The notes below the pieces were generated by a model. The model did no database searches, was not told where the DNA came from, and saw nothing but the letters and a program-made list of their open reading frames with translations. A DNA stretch of 64,000 nt from Elymus sibiricus. Taxonomy: Eukaryota; Streptophyta; Magnoliopsida; Poales; Poaceae. The DNA lies in the NCBI GenBank assembly GCA_039707655.1, contig CM077668.1:67659086-67723085 (forward strand), read 5' to 3'. Position 1 is the stretch's first letter. Each line of letters opens with the position of its first letter. The position numbers and the translations under genes were made by a program. This document shows, piece by piece, positions 31,045 through 42,568 of this stretch.

Positions 31045-33918
31045 TTACATGGCTTCCCTAACACCAATGGCTATCTGGTGTTGCTCATGCTTTGCTCGTG
31101 GTAGAGGCTTTGTCACCGGGTCTGACACATTCAGATCCGTGTGAACTTTGCGTACTTTCACTAAACCTTCTTCGACATGATGTCGAATGAGTTTATATTT
31201 GCGTTGAATATGCATTGTCTTATGGTGCGAACATGGCTCCCTTGCCTGAGCCACGGCGCCACTATTATCACAATAGATCTCCACCGGGTCCAGAGCACTT
31301 GGAACCACACCAAGGTCTTCAAGAAATTGCTTGATTCCGACAGCCTGCTTGGAGGCTTCTGAAGCAGCAACATATTCCGCCTCCGTTGTAGAATCCGCCA
31401 CAGTCTTTTGTTTGGAACTTTTCCAATCAACTGCGCCGCCGTTCAATATGAAAACATAGCCAGATTGAGATTTAAAGTCATCTGGGTCAGTCATGAAGCC
31501 TGCATCAGTGTAACAACTTACAATGAGCTCTTCATCACCTCCGTACACAAGGAGTAAATCCTTGGTCCTTCTGAGGTACTTAAGAATACCCTTGACTGCG
31601 GCCCAGTGTTCCAATCCTGGATCACCTTGGTACCGGCTGCTAACACTTAGCGCATAGGAAACATCCGGTCTTGTACATAGCATGGCATACATAATAGAAC
31701 CAACTGCCGAAGCATATGGAATATCATTCATTTGTACTAGCTCATCGAGTGTCCGAGGACACTGATTCTTGCAAAGCACTGTGCCAGGTGACATGGGGAG
31801 TAGGCCTTTCTTGGAGTTCTCCATGTTGAACCTTTTCAACACCTTGTCAATGTACGTGCTTTGGCTAAGCGCTATCAGGCGTCTTGATCTATCTCTATAG
31901 ATTCTGATGCCCAATACATATGCCGCTTCGCCTAAGTCTTTCATTGAAAAACTCTTCTTCAATGAGTCTTTTATTTCTCCAAGAAAATTCACGTCATTTC
32001 CAATCAACAATATGTCATCCACATACAAGATTAGAAATGCTTTTGCGCTCCCACTAAACTTCTTGTAAACACAAGATTCTTCGTCGTTCCTGATGAAGCC
32101 AAACTCTTTGACCACTTCATCAAAACGAATGTTCCAGCTCCTTGATGCTTGCTTCAGACCATAAATGGCTTTCTGAAGCTTACACACCTTTCCAGCATTC
32201 TTAGGATCGACAAAACCTTCTGGCTGTATCATGTATACATCCTGTTCAAGGTTTCCATTTAGGAAAGCCGTTTTGACATCCATCTGCCATATTTCATAAT
32301 CGAAATAAGCAGCAATTGCTAGTAATATCCGAACAGACCTTAGCATAGCTACGGGCGAGAAAGTCTCGTCGTAGTCTACCCCTAGAACTTGCGTGAACCC
32401 TTTCGCGACAAGTCTAGCTTTGTGGATAGTAATGTTACCATCCGCGTCTGTCTTTCTTTTGAAAATCCATTTACAACCAATGGGTTTTACGCCATCTGGA
32501 AGTTCTTCCAAGTTCCAAACTTGGTTTTCGTACATGGATTTCATTTCGGATTTCATGGCCTTGTGCCATTCCCTTGAGCTAGGCCCCGCCATCGCTTCCT
32601 TGTAGTGCGCAGGTTCATCGTCTTCAAGAATGAAGATTTCGTTATGAAACCACTCAGGTGGCTGGATAGCCCTACCTGATCTGCGCGGTTCAGTTACAAC
32701 ATTGTTTGAAGTTTCCGCATCACATGCGACAACTTCCGGCTCGGTTGTAGGGATAATTTGCGGAATTACTTCCGGTTCCTTAGCCATATCAACGGTTGCC
32801 GAAGATTCACTAATCTCATCAAGTTGTACATTCCTCCCACTCAATTCTTTAGCGAGAAACTCTTTCTCAAGAAAGACTCCATTTTTAGCGACAAACACTT
32901 TGCACTCGGAGGGTTGGTAGAAGAAATACCCAATTGTTTCCTTGGGATAACCTACAAAGTTACATTTGTCTGATCTGGGATCGAGTTTGCTCGGTTGTAA
33001 ACGTTTTACATAAGCTTCACAACCCCAAACTTCGAGATGCAACAAATTGGGTTTCTTCCCATGCCATAACTCGTATGGTGTCGTCTCAACAGACTTAGAC
33101 GGTGCTCTGTTTAGTGTGTGAGCGGTAGTAAGTAGTGCGTGACCCCAAAAAGATATCGGTAGATCTGTAAGAGACATCATCGACCTTACCATGTCTAACA
33201 GGGTTCGGTTACGTCTTTCCGACACTCCATTTCGCTGTGGAGTTCCGGGAGGCGTAAGCTGTGAAACGATTCCACGGTCACTCAGATGTTGGCCAAACTC
33301 ATGACTAAGATATTCGCCTCCGCGATCAGACCGCAGAAACTTAATCTTTTTGTTACGATGATTTTCCACCTCATTCTGAAATTCTTTGAACTTTTCAAAG
33401 GTTTCCGACTTATGCTTCATCAAGTAGATATAGCCATACCTACTTAAATCATCAGTAAAAGTCACGAAGTAGAAATACCCACCCCGTGCGATTGTGCTCA
33501 TTGGACCACATACATCACTATGTATTATTTCCAATAAATCACTCGCCCGTTCAGGATGACCCGTGAACGGCGTCTTGGTCATTTTTCCCATCAAGCAAGC
33601 TTCACATGTGTCAAATGATTCAAAATCAAAGGACGGTAAAACTCCATCTTTATGGAGTCTTTGCATGCGTTTCTTTCCGATGTGGCCAAGCCGACAGTGC
33701 CACAAGTAAGTGGTGGTGGTATCAGCCTTCTTAAGGCGTTTAGCATTTATGTTAAAAACACCATTTTCACATTCAAGATTTAGTATGAAAAGGCCCCCAA
33801 CAATGGGTGCAAATCCATAAAACATATCCTTACAATAAAGTGAACAACCATTGTTCTCAGACTTGTAGGAGTAACCATCGTGCACTAAACATGATCCAGA
33901 GATAATGTTTCTACACAA
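31045..33918 (-). pseudogene. Copia pol: integrase, reverse transcriptase, RNase H
   Basis: 957 codons open on the minus strand, ending at TAA 31045-31047. Order: GAG-pre-integrase HHCC zinc finger (HCRLGHIGKKRM, CEACLMGKM), integrase core starting IHSDVCGPM, RT with YVDDILLIG and FLNGNLEQDVYM, RNase H with YTDAGF and TEAEYVAASEA. It is in the same frame as gag-protease upstream, separated only by one TAG (33919-33921). Host Copia elements usually encode one continuous polyprotein, so this is a single break in an otherwise intact frame. Confidence 0.9.
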
Positions 33919-35007
33919 CTACGGAACAAAATAACAGTTACTTAGTTCCAAAATAAATCCTGAAGGGAGACGTAGAGGCATAATGCCGACGGCTTGAGCG
34001 GCGATCCCAGCGCCGTTCCCGACACGCATCACGACTTCATTCTTTGCCAGCTTGCGCACCTTCTGAAGCCCCTGTATCGAGTTGCAAATGTGAGCAACTG
34101 ATCCGGTATCAAATACCCAAGACTTAGAATTTTCGCTAGCAAGCAAAACGTCAATGACATTAACTTGTATAACAATTATACCTTTTCCGGTTTTCCCGGA
34201 CTTCTTATCTTCCAGATACTTCTTGCAGTTTCTCTTCCAGTGACCTGTGCCCTTGCAGTAGAAGCACTCAGTTTCATTCTTGGCTCCGCCCTTAGATTTG
34301 CGTTGGAAGCCGGTCTTACTGGCGCCCTTGCCCTTCTTTGGCTTGCCTTTCTTTTTGAAACCGGCAGTTTTATTCACAAGCAACACTTGCTTGCGATTTT
34401 TCTGCAGTCCTCCTTCAGCAGTTTTCAGCATGGCAAGCACCTCATTTGCTGTTTTGTCCATCCCATTCATGTTGTAGTTCATGATAAAACCGCCATAAGA
34501 CGGGGGGAGTGAACCTAGCAACAAGTCCATAACATGCTCTGGCGGAAGTGGGAATTCCAGGGTTTTAAGCCTTTCAGCGTAGCCAATCATATTGACTACG
34601 TGCTCGCCAACTGAACTGCCCTCAGCCATCTTGGTCTCCGCCATCATTTTCATGATATCAAAATGTTCAGACCGTGCATTAAATTTGTACAGAGCATCCA
34701 GATCCTTGATCATATCAAAGGAGTTATGGAATTCAAAACGTTTTTGAAGCTCTGAACTCATGCAAGACAGCATGAGGCACTGCACTAAGTTGAAATCATC
34801 ATCCTTAGTGGCCCAGACATTTTGTTCGTCTGCCGGGGCGGTTGCCGCCGGCTTAGGTGGAAGAGTTCCGTCAAGCACGTACACTTTCTTAGCACTCCTG
34901 AGGACAATCCTCAGGGTACGGACCCAGTCCGCGTAGTTGTTTCCATTCGCAGCTAACTTCTCTTTCTCTAACATCGGGCCTAAGTTGAACGCGCTATTGC
35001 GAGCCAT
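33919..35007 (-). CDS. Copia gag and aspartic protease
   Basis: The ATG at 35007 (MARNSAF) is chosen over an upstream GTG because it gives the usual Copia gag start. A gag_pre/UBN2-like region (W..W-type NYADWVRTLRIVLRSAK and following) leads to a Lys/Gly-rich linker, a CCHC knuckle (CFYCKGTGHWKRNC) and a protease active site WVFDTGSVAHICN. The gag protein forms the virus-like particle and the protease matures it. The frame ends at a TAG inside the normally continuous polyprotein. Confidence 0.88.
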   Translation of the reverse strand: MARNSAFNLGPMLEKEKLAANGNNYADWVRTLRIVLRSAKKVYVLDGTLPPKPAATAPADEQNVWATKDDDFNLVQCLMLSCMSSELQKRFEFHNSFDMIKDLDALYKFNARSEHFDIMKMMAETKMAEGSSVGEHVVNMIGYAERLKTLEFPLPPEHVMDLLLGSLPPSYGGFIMNYNMNGMDKTANEVLAMLKTAEGGLQKNRKQVLLVNKTAGFKKKGKPKKGKGASKTGFQRKSKGGAKNETECFYCKGTGHWKRNCKKYLEDKKSGKTGKGIIVIQVNVIDVLLASENSKSWVFDTGSVAHICNSIQGLQKVRKLAKNEVVMRVGNGAGIAAQAVGIMPLRLPSGFILELSNCYFVP

Positions 35008-36373
35008 TTGATCTACAACGGAAAACACAAGTTCACTTAGACTTTGTTCATAATGATTTTTGCACTAGTGAATAAACAATTTTATTCTAAAGTGCGCTCC
35101 CACTCAAATCAATATCTCTCAAAATTGATTATGAGTGATACAAGACCCACATTTAATTCAACGCCATTGATGTGGACATCACTGATGACGAGAATTTCAA
35201 TCGGTAGGCAAACTTGCCGATCACATCTCCATGTGACTCTTGTTCATCTTTCGATGGGTGTGTTCCGAGCTCAGGACGATCCTGCCTGAACGTCAAAGAC
35301 AACCAAGTGATCTTGCTGTGAGGTCTGACCTCACCCGCCTCATTCCTCTCTATTCGTTCGTACCCATGTGGACATGGCGCACCCCGAAAAGATACGAATT
35401 TCAGACGGTGCTACACTTGGGTGAACACTAACTACTTTGATATTTTTGTGAGAGATCACCCTAATAAAAAGCGACTACCGCGCAATCAAGAAGGATGCAT
35501 CAAGAGGGATAAACATCTCAGGCAATTCATAATAGCATGATATGGTATAGTCCCTTCTGACGGAGAAGTCAAGTATTCTTCGTCTTCGGCATTCGCGTCG
35601 GTGTTCACCTTCGCGAAGATTGCCACCACCTTGTCGATGCACCAGATAATATTGCTATCTCTATAGCTAATAAAATAAGTGCATTACATAAGGTTGACAC
35701 ACAGGTCATTAAAGTGCAATCATATGGCTCCAGCCATCATGCCGAATCATGACACGCAGGTCATGTTAACAAATTTACATCATATAGTCATCTCATACAT
35801 AATCGAATTCATATGAGCTTTGCTATACCACATCACATGTACATCCTGCAAAACCAAGTTAGACGACTCTAATCGGTTTATGCAAAATTTCATTTTACGT
35901 GGCTTCTAAGGTTTTGACTTAAACCGCAGCTACCAACGTTTTATCATCAAGTATGATAATTCAAAATTGCTAGATTAACATCTCGGGGTGTATGAAACAC
36001 GAGATAATTAAATCTCGAGCCCCATACTAAACTTCGTCATACGCATGACCCCCGTGCAGATCATATCTGCAATGCCCTTTCATCTGCGAATTTCATCTTT
36101 CTGTTGACTATGGTGGAACCCAAAGAACTGATAGCACTTCGTTGATCAATCAGGATCGCGGATTGCCAGAACTTTGTGAAATTCCACCATGCTGACTCGA
36201 GATTGAGAAAACGCAAATTCCAGGGAAGCAACAAGAACATCGGGTAACAGACTTCATCTGCTACCCGCATAAATAATTTTCAGCAATAGATCTCATCTAC
36301 TCCAAAATTATATTATGCAATACCCATACATCACCATGTATTCTAGATCGTAACCTGCATCAACGCATAGCCT

Positions 36374-36388
36374 GGCTCTTGATGCCAC
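36374..36388 (-). promoter_or_regulatory. Primer-binding site of the large Copia element
   Basis: The minus strand reads GTGGCATCAAGAGCC immediately inside the 5' LTR. This is close to the initiator-Met tRNA PBS core TGGTATCAGAGC with two differences. Confidence 0.7.
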
Positions 36389-38491
36389 TGTTGGGGAACG
36401 CGACAGAAAACAAAAAATTTCGGTACAGCGAGCACGCCCAGGATCACTATGGAGACTGCATACAAGGTTTGATCTGATCCGTACCAACTCGAAACGCAGC
36501 GGAAGAAGAGTCGGTGTAGATCGTCGGTGCAGATCCCTGCAGCTAGGATTTACAACCTCCCAACCGCAAGGATGTACTCCCACTCCGGACAGCCCTTCGG
36601 GAGGCGGTCGGACAGTCCCCAAGACGATGTCGCGGACAGCCCTTCGGGAGGACCCTCGGAACCCGAACAGTAACCCAGACAGCCCTTCGGGAGGACGCCG
36701 GAAACTCGAACGGTAACTCGAACAGCCCTTCGGGCAAAAGATCGAAACTACAATCTCTCTACGGGGTTGCACACATACGATGTCAGCTATCCGGCAGGGC
36801 TTCGCCGTCCAGAGCTAGTTCCTGCCGGAACCCAGACAGCCTTTCGGCTCTACGAAAAACTCTTTTCGTGGGAGGGAGAGAGAGAGCTAGCAAAGCATAG
36901 CATGTGTATGAGAGCAAGGGATGAAGCATATGGGGCTGCCCCCTCCCCTCTATTTATAGGAAAAACAAGGGGTAAAAATGGTATTCACAAATACCAAAAG
37001 TGCCCCCACTTTATGCCTTTTCTAAAAAGAATAAAGCAAAGAAGGGTGGCAAGTGGAGCTCCATGGAGCCCCACCTCCCTTGGGGGGTCCCCCATGAGGA
37101 GCTTGCTTGCTCCCCAATCCCTTCTAGAAGCCTTTTTGGAAATATCCAAAAAGGTGTTTTTCAACAAATATCCAAAAAGCACTTTCACTATTCACGACGA
37201 CATTTTTCAGCGTCTGATCGAACTGAAAATATTCATGTGGGCTTAGAACAATTCCAGTACCCACCAAAATAATTTTCAACGCGAGCCGGAACAATTCCGG
37301 TTTAGTGATTTCATCTGCGAAAAGCATCTGAAGCGGTTTCGGCAGCTCCGGAACATTTTCGGTTTTCATTCCAGAAAATTCCAAAAAGTTTCCAGAACGA
37401 TTCTGGCACCCTCCAAGAATTATCAGGCATGTGCCAAGACCAATTTGACTTTATGGCATCCCCTGAAACAACTTTTCAGTTTTACCGGAACTATTCCGAT
37501 ATCCTCTCCGGAACGTTTCCGTTTCGTCCGAAACTTTTCCGGTGAATTTCTCTTAGACTCCCCGTCTAGTATTCAGCAGATAGATGACCCTTAAGCGTGT
37601 GACCCTATAGGTTCGGTGAAGTATAGACATGACCCGGAACACTTTCCGATCAATGATCAACATCGGAGCCGTGGACACCCATATTGAACCCTATACCCAC
37701 ACGAATGAATATTCGAGTGAACCTCCAGTTGCCGTGTGCTATTCCTGTTGCTTCACGATATATTACAAAACCCGAGGTGAGATTTATGCATCCCCGTGGA
37801 TCAACAACTTGTCCATTATGCAAGTTACCTCGTAACCGGTTTTGTTCTCTTTACTCGTTTCCGTGTTCCGGCATTCCAGTGATCAAATCACAATGTGTCT
37901 GGCCAGACGATGATGGATACCGTAACACCGAGAGGGCCCGAGAATATCTCTCCATCGTCGGAGGAGCAAATCCCAATCTTGAGCTATCAAGTTACTTGAC
38001 ATACTTTTCCATGAACCCGTAAGCCGCCGTAATAGCCACCCATTTACGGATGACGTTTAACAAACCCCAAAGTTCATGAAGCAAGCATGAAGAAACTCGA
38101 CACTCTCATGGTCTAAGGAATTATGCAAACAATAACTATCTCTGTGTTATTAACCATTAACTCATGACGAATGTATCTCATAGCATAACATCAATTTGGG
38201 TCGATTCAACACAAGTGTTCTACTAACATTGTGCCCTCAAAATTGCCGGCATAGCCATGCCCATGATCAGGAAAACAGGATCATCATGCAATACTTGAGC
38301 CAGTCATAGAGGCATGACTAGGAATACTTTTCCATTTATTATACCACACGTGCACATGAGTTTCCCTCCAAGCCTCGTGGTTATTGTAGACTCGAGAATC
38401 ATTGCAGTTATAGCATGGATCATAAACATTCATTACAAACTCGGAGATACAAAATAACTGTTATTACTGCCTCTAGGGCATATCTCCTACA
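36389..38491 (-). repeat. 5' LTR of the large Copia element
   Basis: 2103 bp, nearly identical to 28910-31013. It contains the element's promoter on the minus strand. CCTCTATTTATAGG at about 36946-36959 is a possible TATA region in the opposite sense. Confidence 0.92.
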
Positions 38492-38496
38492 CACTG

Positions 38497-39265
38497 GTCG
38501 TTGGTAAAGAGTGATGTGTGCACGGCGGTGCGTGATTTTCTTAATGGGGCCATGACTCCTGCTGCGTTCAATGACACGGTTATTGTTATGATCCCGAAAG
38601 TGAACTCACCGGAGTTACTTTCACAGTTTCACCCTATTAGTTTATGTAACGTTTTGTACAAGATCGCTACTAAGGTCTTGGCGAACAGATTGAAGGGCAT
38701 TCTTCCTTTCCTCATCTCTGAAGAACATAGTGCTTTTGTGCCCGGGCGTTTGATCACTGACAATGTGTTGGTGGCATATGAGTGTGTGCATGCTATTCGG
38801 AATAGGAAGAGGAAGAAGAGTTTGTGCGCGATCAAATTGGATATGATGAAGGCGTATGACAGGGTGGAGTGGATCTTCCTTGAGCAGATTATGACACAAT
38901 TTGGCTTTGCTCCTCAGTGGGTCTCCATGATCATGAGGTGTGTTACCTCGGCACGCTTTTCGGTAAAACTTAATGGTGGGCTTTCGAGGAGCTTTTTACC
39001 CTCTCGTGGTCTAAGACAGGGTGACCCTTTGTCACCGTATCTGTTTCTTTTCTGCGTGGAGGGGTTTTCAGCGCTCCTGAAGAAGGCTCAGAATGATAAA
39101 CAGTTAACTGGGGTGAAGTTTGGGAGCACTGGCCCCCATGTAACTCACCTCTTGTTTGCGGATGACAGCATAGTATTCCTTGAGGGCACAAAGGAGAACA
39201 TGGAGACCCTCAAACAGATTCTCACTAAATATGAAAAAGCATCAGGTCAGAAGGTAAACTTGTAG
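38497..39265 (+). pseudogene. LINE ORF2, reverse transcriptase core
   Basis: Continues the frame broken at 28909. RT motifs: [60 protein letters not shown] and catalytic [11 protein letters not shown] (about 39157-39190). The frame ends at a TAG (39263-39265) just after KVNL. A frameshift near 39270-39300 and another TAG near 39321 follow, so ORF2 carries at least three lesions here. Confidence 0.88.
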
Positions 39266-39321
39266 AAGTCCTCCATTTTCTTGGGAGGGGGAGCCAGAAT
39301 AGGATGAAGGAACAAATGAAA

Positions 39322-40800
39322 TAGGCTGTGGGGATTCAGTCTGAAGCTCTTAGTGAACGGTATTTGGGTCTCCCAACACTGGTTGGAAGGTCAAAGGATG
39401 GCACTTTCAAACATGTCACCGAATGCTCTAAAGGCAAAGTGTGTGGGTGGAAGGGCCAAGGATTGTCTAAAGCAGCTAGAGAAGTACTTATCAAATCTGT
39501 TCTGCAAGCGACTCCGACTTACACCATGAGTTGTTTTCACCTCTCGAAGAAGATGTGCCGGAACCTGACTTCGATCTCCTCTAAATTCTGGTGGGGTGCA
39601 ATGAATGGTGAGAGAAAGGTCCATTGGATTGCTTGGCAGAAGATGTGTGCAAGCAAGCGTGATGGGGGCATGGGTTTTCATGATCCCGAGGCTTTTAACC
39701 AAGCCCTGTTGGCTAAGCAAGCATGGCGTATTCTGCAAGTCCCATCCTCTCTATGTGCTAGAGTGCTTAAAGCACGGTATTTCAAAGATGACACAATCCT
39801 TTCGGCCTCTTGCCCGGCATCGGGGTCATTCACTTTTCGGAGCATTCTGCATGGCCGAGACTTACTCAGAGAAGGTCTTATATGGAGAGTGGGGACGGGG
39901 GCGCATATCAACATTCATCACGACCCGTGGATCCCTCGCAGCGGTTGCACAAAGCCTCTCGGCCAAGTGTACATGCAGGGAATCACCAAGGCCGCTGACC
40001 TGCTGAACCCCGACGGGATGACCTGGAACGAGGAAGTGGTGGATGCGATGTTTTCTAGGGATGATGCAGCGGATGTGAAACAAATTGCTATAGGAGGACC
40101 GGAGACTGATGATTTTCTAGCATGGAATTTGACACGGAATGGCGTTCTCTGTGTCAAGTCGGCATATCATCTCAGAATGTCTATGAACAGAGCGAGGCCC
40201 GGACAGCCGGAGTCCTCGAGCTCGGTAGCTAAGCACAAGGGGTACTTGGCGTTGTGGGAAACGAGTGCTCCTGGCAAGGTTAAAATCCATATGTGGCGCA
40301 TGATCCGAAACGGACTTGCGGTGGGCGCGGAGCTTCATCGACGGCGGATCAAGTCGGGCGTTTTTTGTGTTGTGTGTGCCCGCGAAGAGACCATGATGCA
40401 TAGATTCTGGGGCTGCCAACATTCAGTCTTGTTCTGGGAGCAGCTGCGGGCGCAGGTGGGTTTGTCGCTGGATTTGCCACCACGGCACATCGAGACACAG
40501 CGCACCCTAGCCTCCTGGTTGCTGGACTGGTTTGCCCGGGCTTCTGGTGACGAGAAGGAGATGATGCTACAAGCAGCATATAGTCTCTGGCTAGCAAGAA
40601 ATGAGGCTAGAGATGGGAGGAAAATAGCACAGCCACATGAAATAATAGCTACAGTGCAGGTGCAGATTACGGATTGGAGAACATCTCATGAGACGAGGGC
40701 GCCACAACCGGAGCCAAAGATCATCCAGCGGTGGGAACCTCCTGAAGTTGGATGGGTAAAGATCAACTCCGACGGCGCGGTGTCCAGGCATGGGGAGAAA
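39322..40800 (+). pseudogene. LINE ORF2, thumb, zf-RVT and start of RNase H
   Basis: The frame after the lesions gives ERYLGLPTLVGRSK, the MSCFHLSKKMC and KFWWGAMN blocks, WIAWQKMC, and then a zf-RVT zinc-binding segment (KVKIHMWRMIRNGL, CVVCAREETMMHRFWGC). The last part is the first strand of an RNase H fold (GWVKINSDGA), where Asp is the first catalytic residue. It is cut at 40800 by the small Copia element and continues in frame at 45094. Confidence 0.87.
40796..40800. repeat. Target-site duplication AGAAA of the small Copia element, left copy
   Basis: AGAAA at 40796-40800 recurs at 45089-45093 on the other side of the element. Confidence 0.85.
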
Positions 40801-40948
40801 TGATAATTGGAGAATAATTACTGTATTGATTGAGGCCTCAAAGGGCTGTTTATATAGATTACAAAACTTGGACTCCAAGACTAATAGAGATAGATTACAA
40901 TTCCAAACTTGCCGGTCATACTATCCGTAACCGACCTATACTCTAATA
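40801..40948 (-). repeat. 3' LTR of the small Copia element
   Basis: 148 bp, identical to 44941-45088 except for two substitutions (positions about 40844 and 40912). Confidence 0.9.
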
Positions 40949-42568
40949 TCCCCCCGCAGTCTCAGCATCAGGAGTAACGATGTTGAGACTGGAGCGTATA
41001 TCGGTGAAAGATGCAGTCGGAAGTCCTTTGGTGAAAATGTCAGCAAATTGAGCACTGGTAGGTACATGAAGAACACGGACCTCGCCAAGAGCCACCTTCT
41101 CTCGAACGAAGTGTATGTCAATCTCAATGTGCTTGGTGCGACGGCGCTGAACTAGATTGGAAGCCATGTATACTGCAGAGATGTTGTCACAATAAACGAT
41201 GGTTGCACGATCAAGTGGGCGATGAAGTTCCACGAGAAGCTGACGCAGCCACACCGCTTCAGCCACAACATGAGCAACCGACCTATACTCAGCCTCAGCA
41301 GAAGACCTGGAAACTGTTGCCTGCCTTTTAGAACACCAAGAAACAAGATTATCACCCAAATAAACACAAAATCCGGATGTGGACCATCGAGTATCTGGAC
41401 AACCTGCCCAGTCTGCATCAGAATAAACTGTCAAGCTTGTCGAAGAAGAGGAATTAATGAGAAGACCATGATCAAGAGTTCCTTTTAAATAGCGAAGAAT
41501 GCGGTGGACGTGAGCAAGATGAGGAGCACGAGGATCATGCATAAAAAGACAGGCTTGCTGAACGGAGTATGAAATGTCGGGCCTAGTGAGAGTGGCATAT
41601 TGTAGGGCACCGGTGATGCTACGATACAAAGTGGGGTCAGAAACAGGATCACCATCAGCCGACAATTTGGCACCAATGTCAGCCGGGGTACGAGTGGGTT
41701 GACAATCAGACATACCAGAACGAGAAAGCAAGTCTAAAAGATAGGATCGTTGAGAGAGAAAAAGGGTAGACTTTGTGCGAGAAACAGTAACGCCAAGAAA
41801 ATGATGAAGAGGACCAAGATCAGTCATGGAAAATTCATTACTAAGAGAAGAGATTATATGTTGAAGAAAAGAGTCAGAGCTAGCCGTGAGAACTATATCA
41901 TCAACATAAAGCAAGAGATAGGCAGTGTGAGAAGAGGAGCGAAAAATAAATAATGAAGAATCAGATTTGGAGGGAATGAAGCCTACTGTTTGAATAAAGG
42001 CAGCAAAACGTTGAAACCATGCACGAGGAGCTTGTTTAAGACCATAAAGAGATTTGTTAAGAAGGCAAACAGAATTGGGAGAAGAGGGATTCTCAAAACC
42101 AGATGGTTGCTGACAATAAACTGTTTCATTAAGAGTGCCGTGGAGAAAAGCATTTTTAACGTCTAGCTGATGAATGGGCCAAGAGGAGGAAACAACAAGA
42201 CTAAGAACAACGCGAATAGTACTTGGTTTAACAACAGGAGAAAACGTTTCATCAAAATCAATGCCATGTTGCTGAGAGAAACCACGACACACCCATCTGG
42301 CTTTGTAACGAGCAAGAGTGCCATCAGAATGAAATTTATGACAAAAAACCCATTTTCCAGAAACAACATTAACGCCAGGAGGTTTGGGAACAAGAGTCCA
42401 TGTATTATTTTGCTGAAGAGCGTTAAATTCATCGCGCATAGCGGAGAGCCAAAGAGGATCAAGAAGAGCTCGTTTGTAAGAAGAAGGAATAGAAGAAAGG
42501 GTTGGGGTGGCTGTGAGGTTGAGGCGTTTGGTGGGTAGAAGGAATCCGCGTTTGCCGCGGGTGCACAT
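40943..42568 (-). pseudogene. Small Copia element: reverse transcriptase and RNase H
   Basis: 541 codons open. RT: LVPKPPGVNVVSGKWVF, ARWVCRGFSQQHGIDF, QLDVKNAFLHGTLNETVY, LYGLKQAPRAW, LLYVDDIVLTA. RNase H: YSDADWAGCPDTRWSTSG, SRSSAEAEYRSVA, YCDNISAVYMA. The frame differs from the integrase frame upstream. The shift falls in the repetitive linker. The stop lies within the LTR. Confidence 0.88.

Larger units (their letters stand above)
28910..38491 (-). mobile_element. 9.58-kb Copia LTR retrotransposon, complete, minus strand
   Basis: It carries two 2.1-kb LTRs, a primer-binding site, a polypurine tract, gag-protease, integrase-RT-RNase H, and a perfect 5-bp TSD. By eye the LTRs differ at about 19 substitutions (14 transitions, 5 transversions) and one indel over 2.1 kb, roughly 0.9%. 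With the grass LTR rate of 1.3e-8 per site per year this suggests insertion about 0.35 million years ago. The LTR starts like Angela/BARE1 LTRs (ATATGCCCTAGAGGCAATAA), so it belongs to that broad lineage. Exact family not assigned. Confidence 0.92.

Noticed and set aside
36767..37246. 159-codon frame in the Copia LTR
   Set aside because: The other LTR copy breaks this frame by a one-base indel, and LTRs are noncoding.
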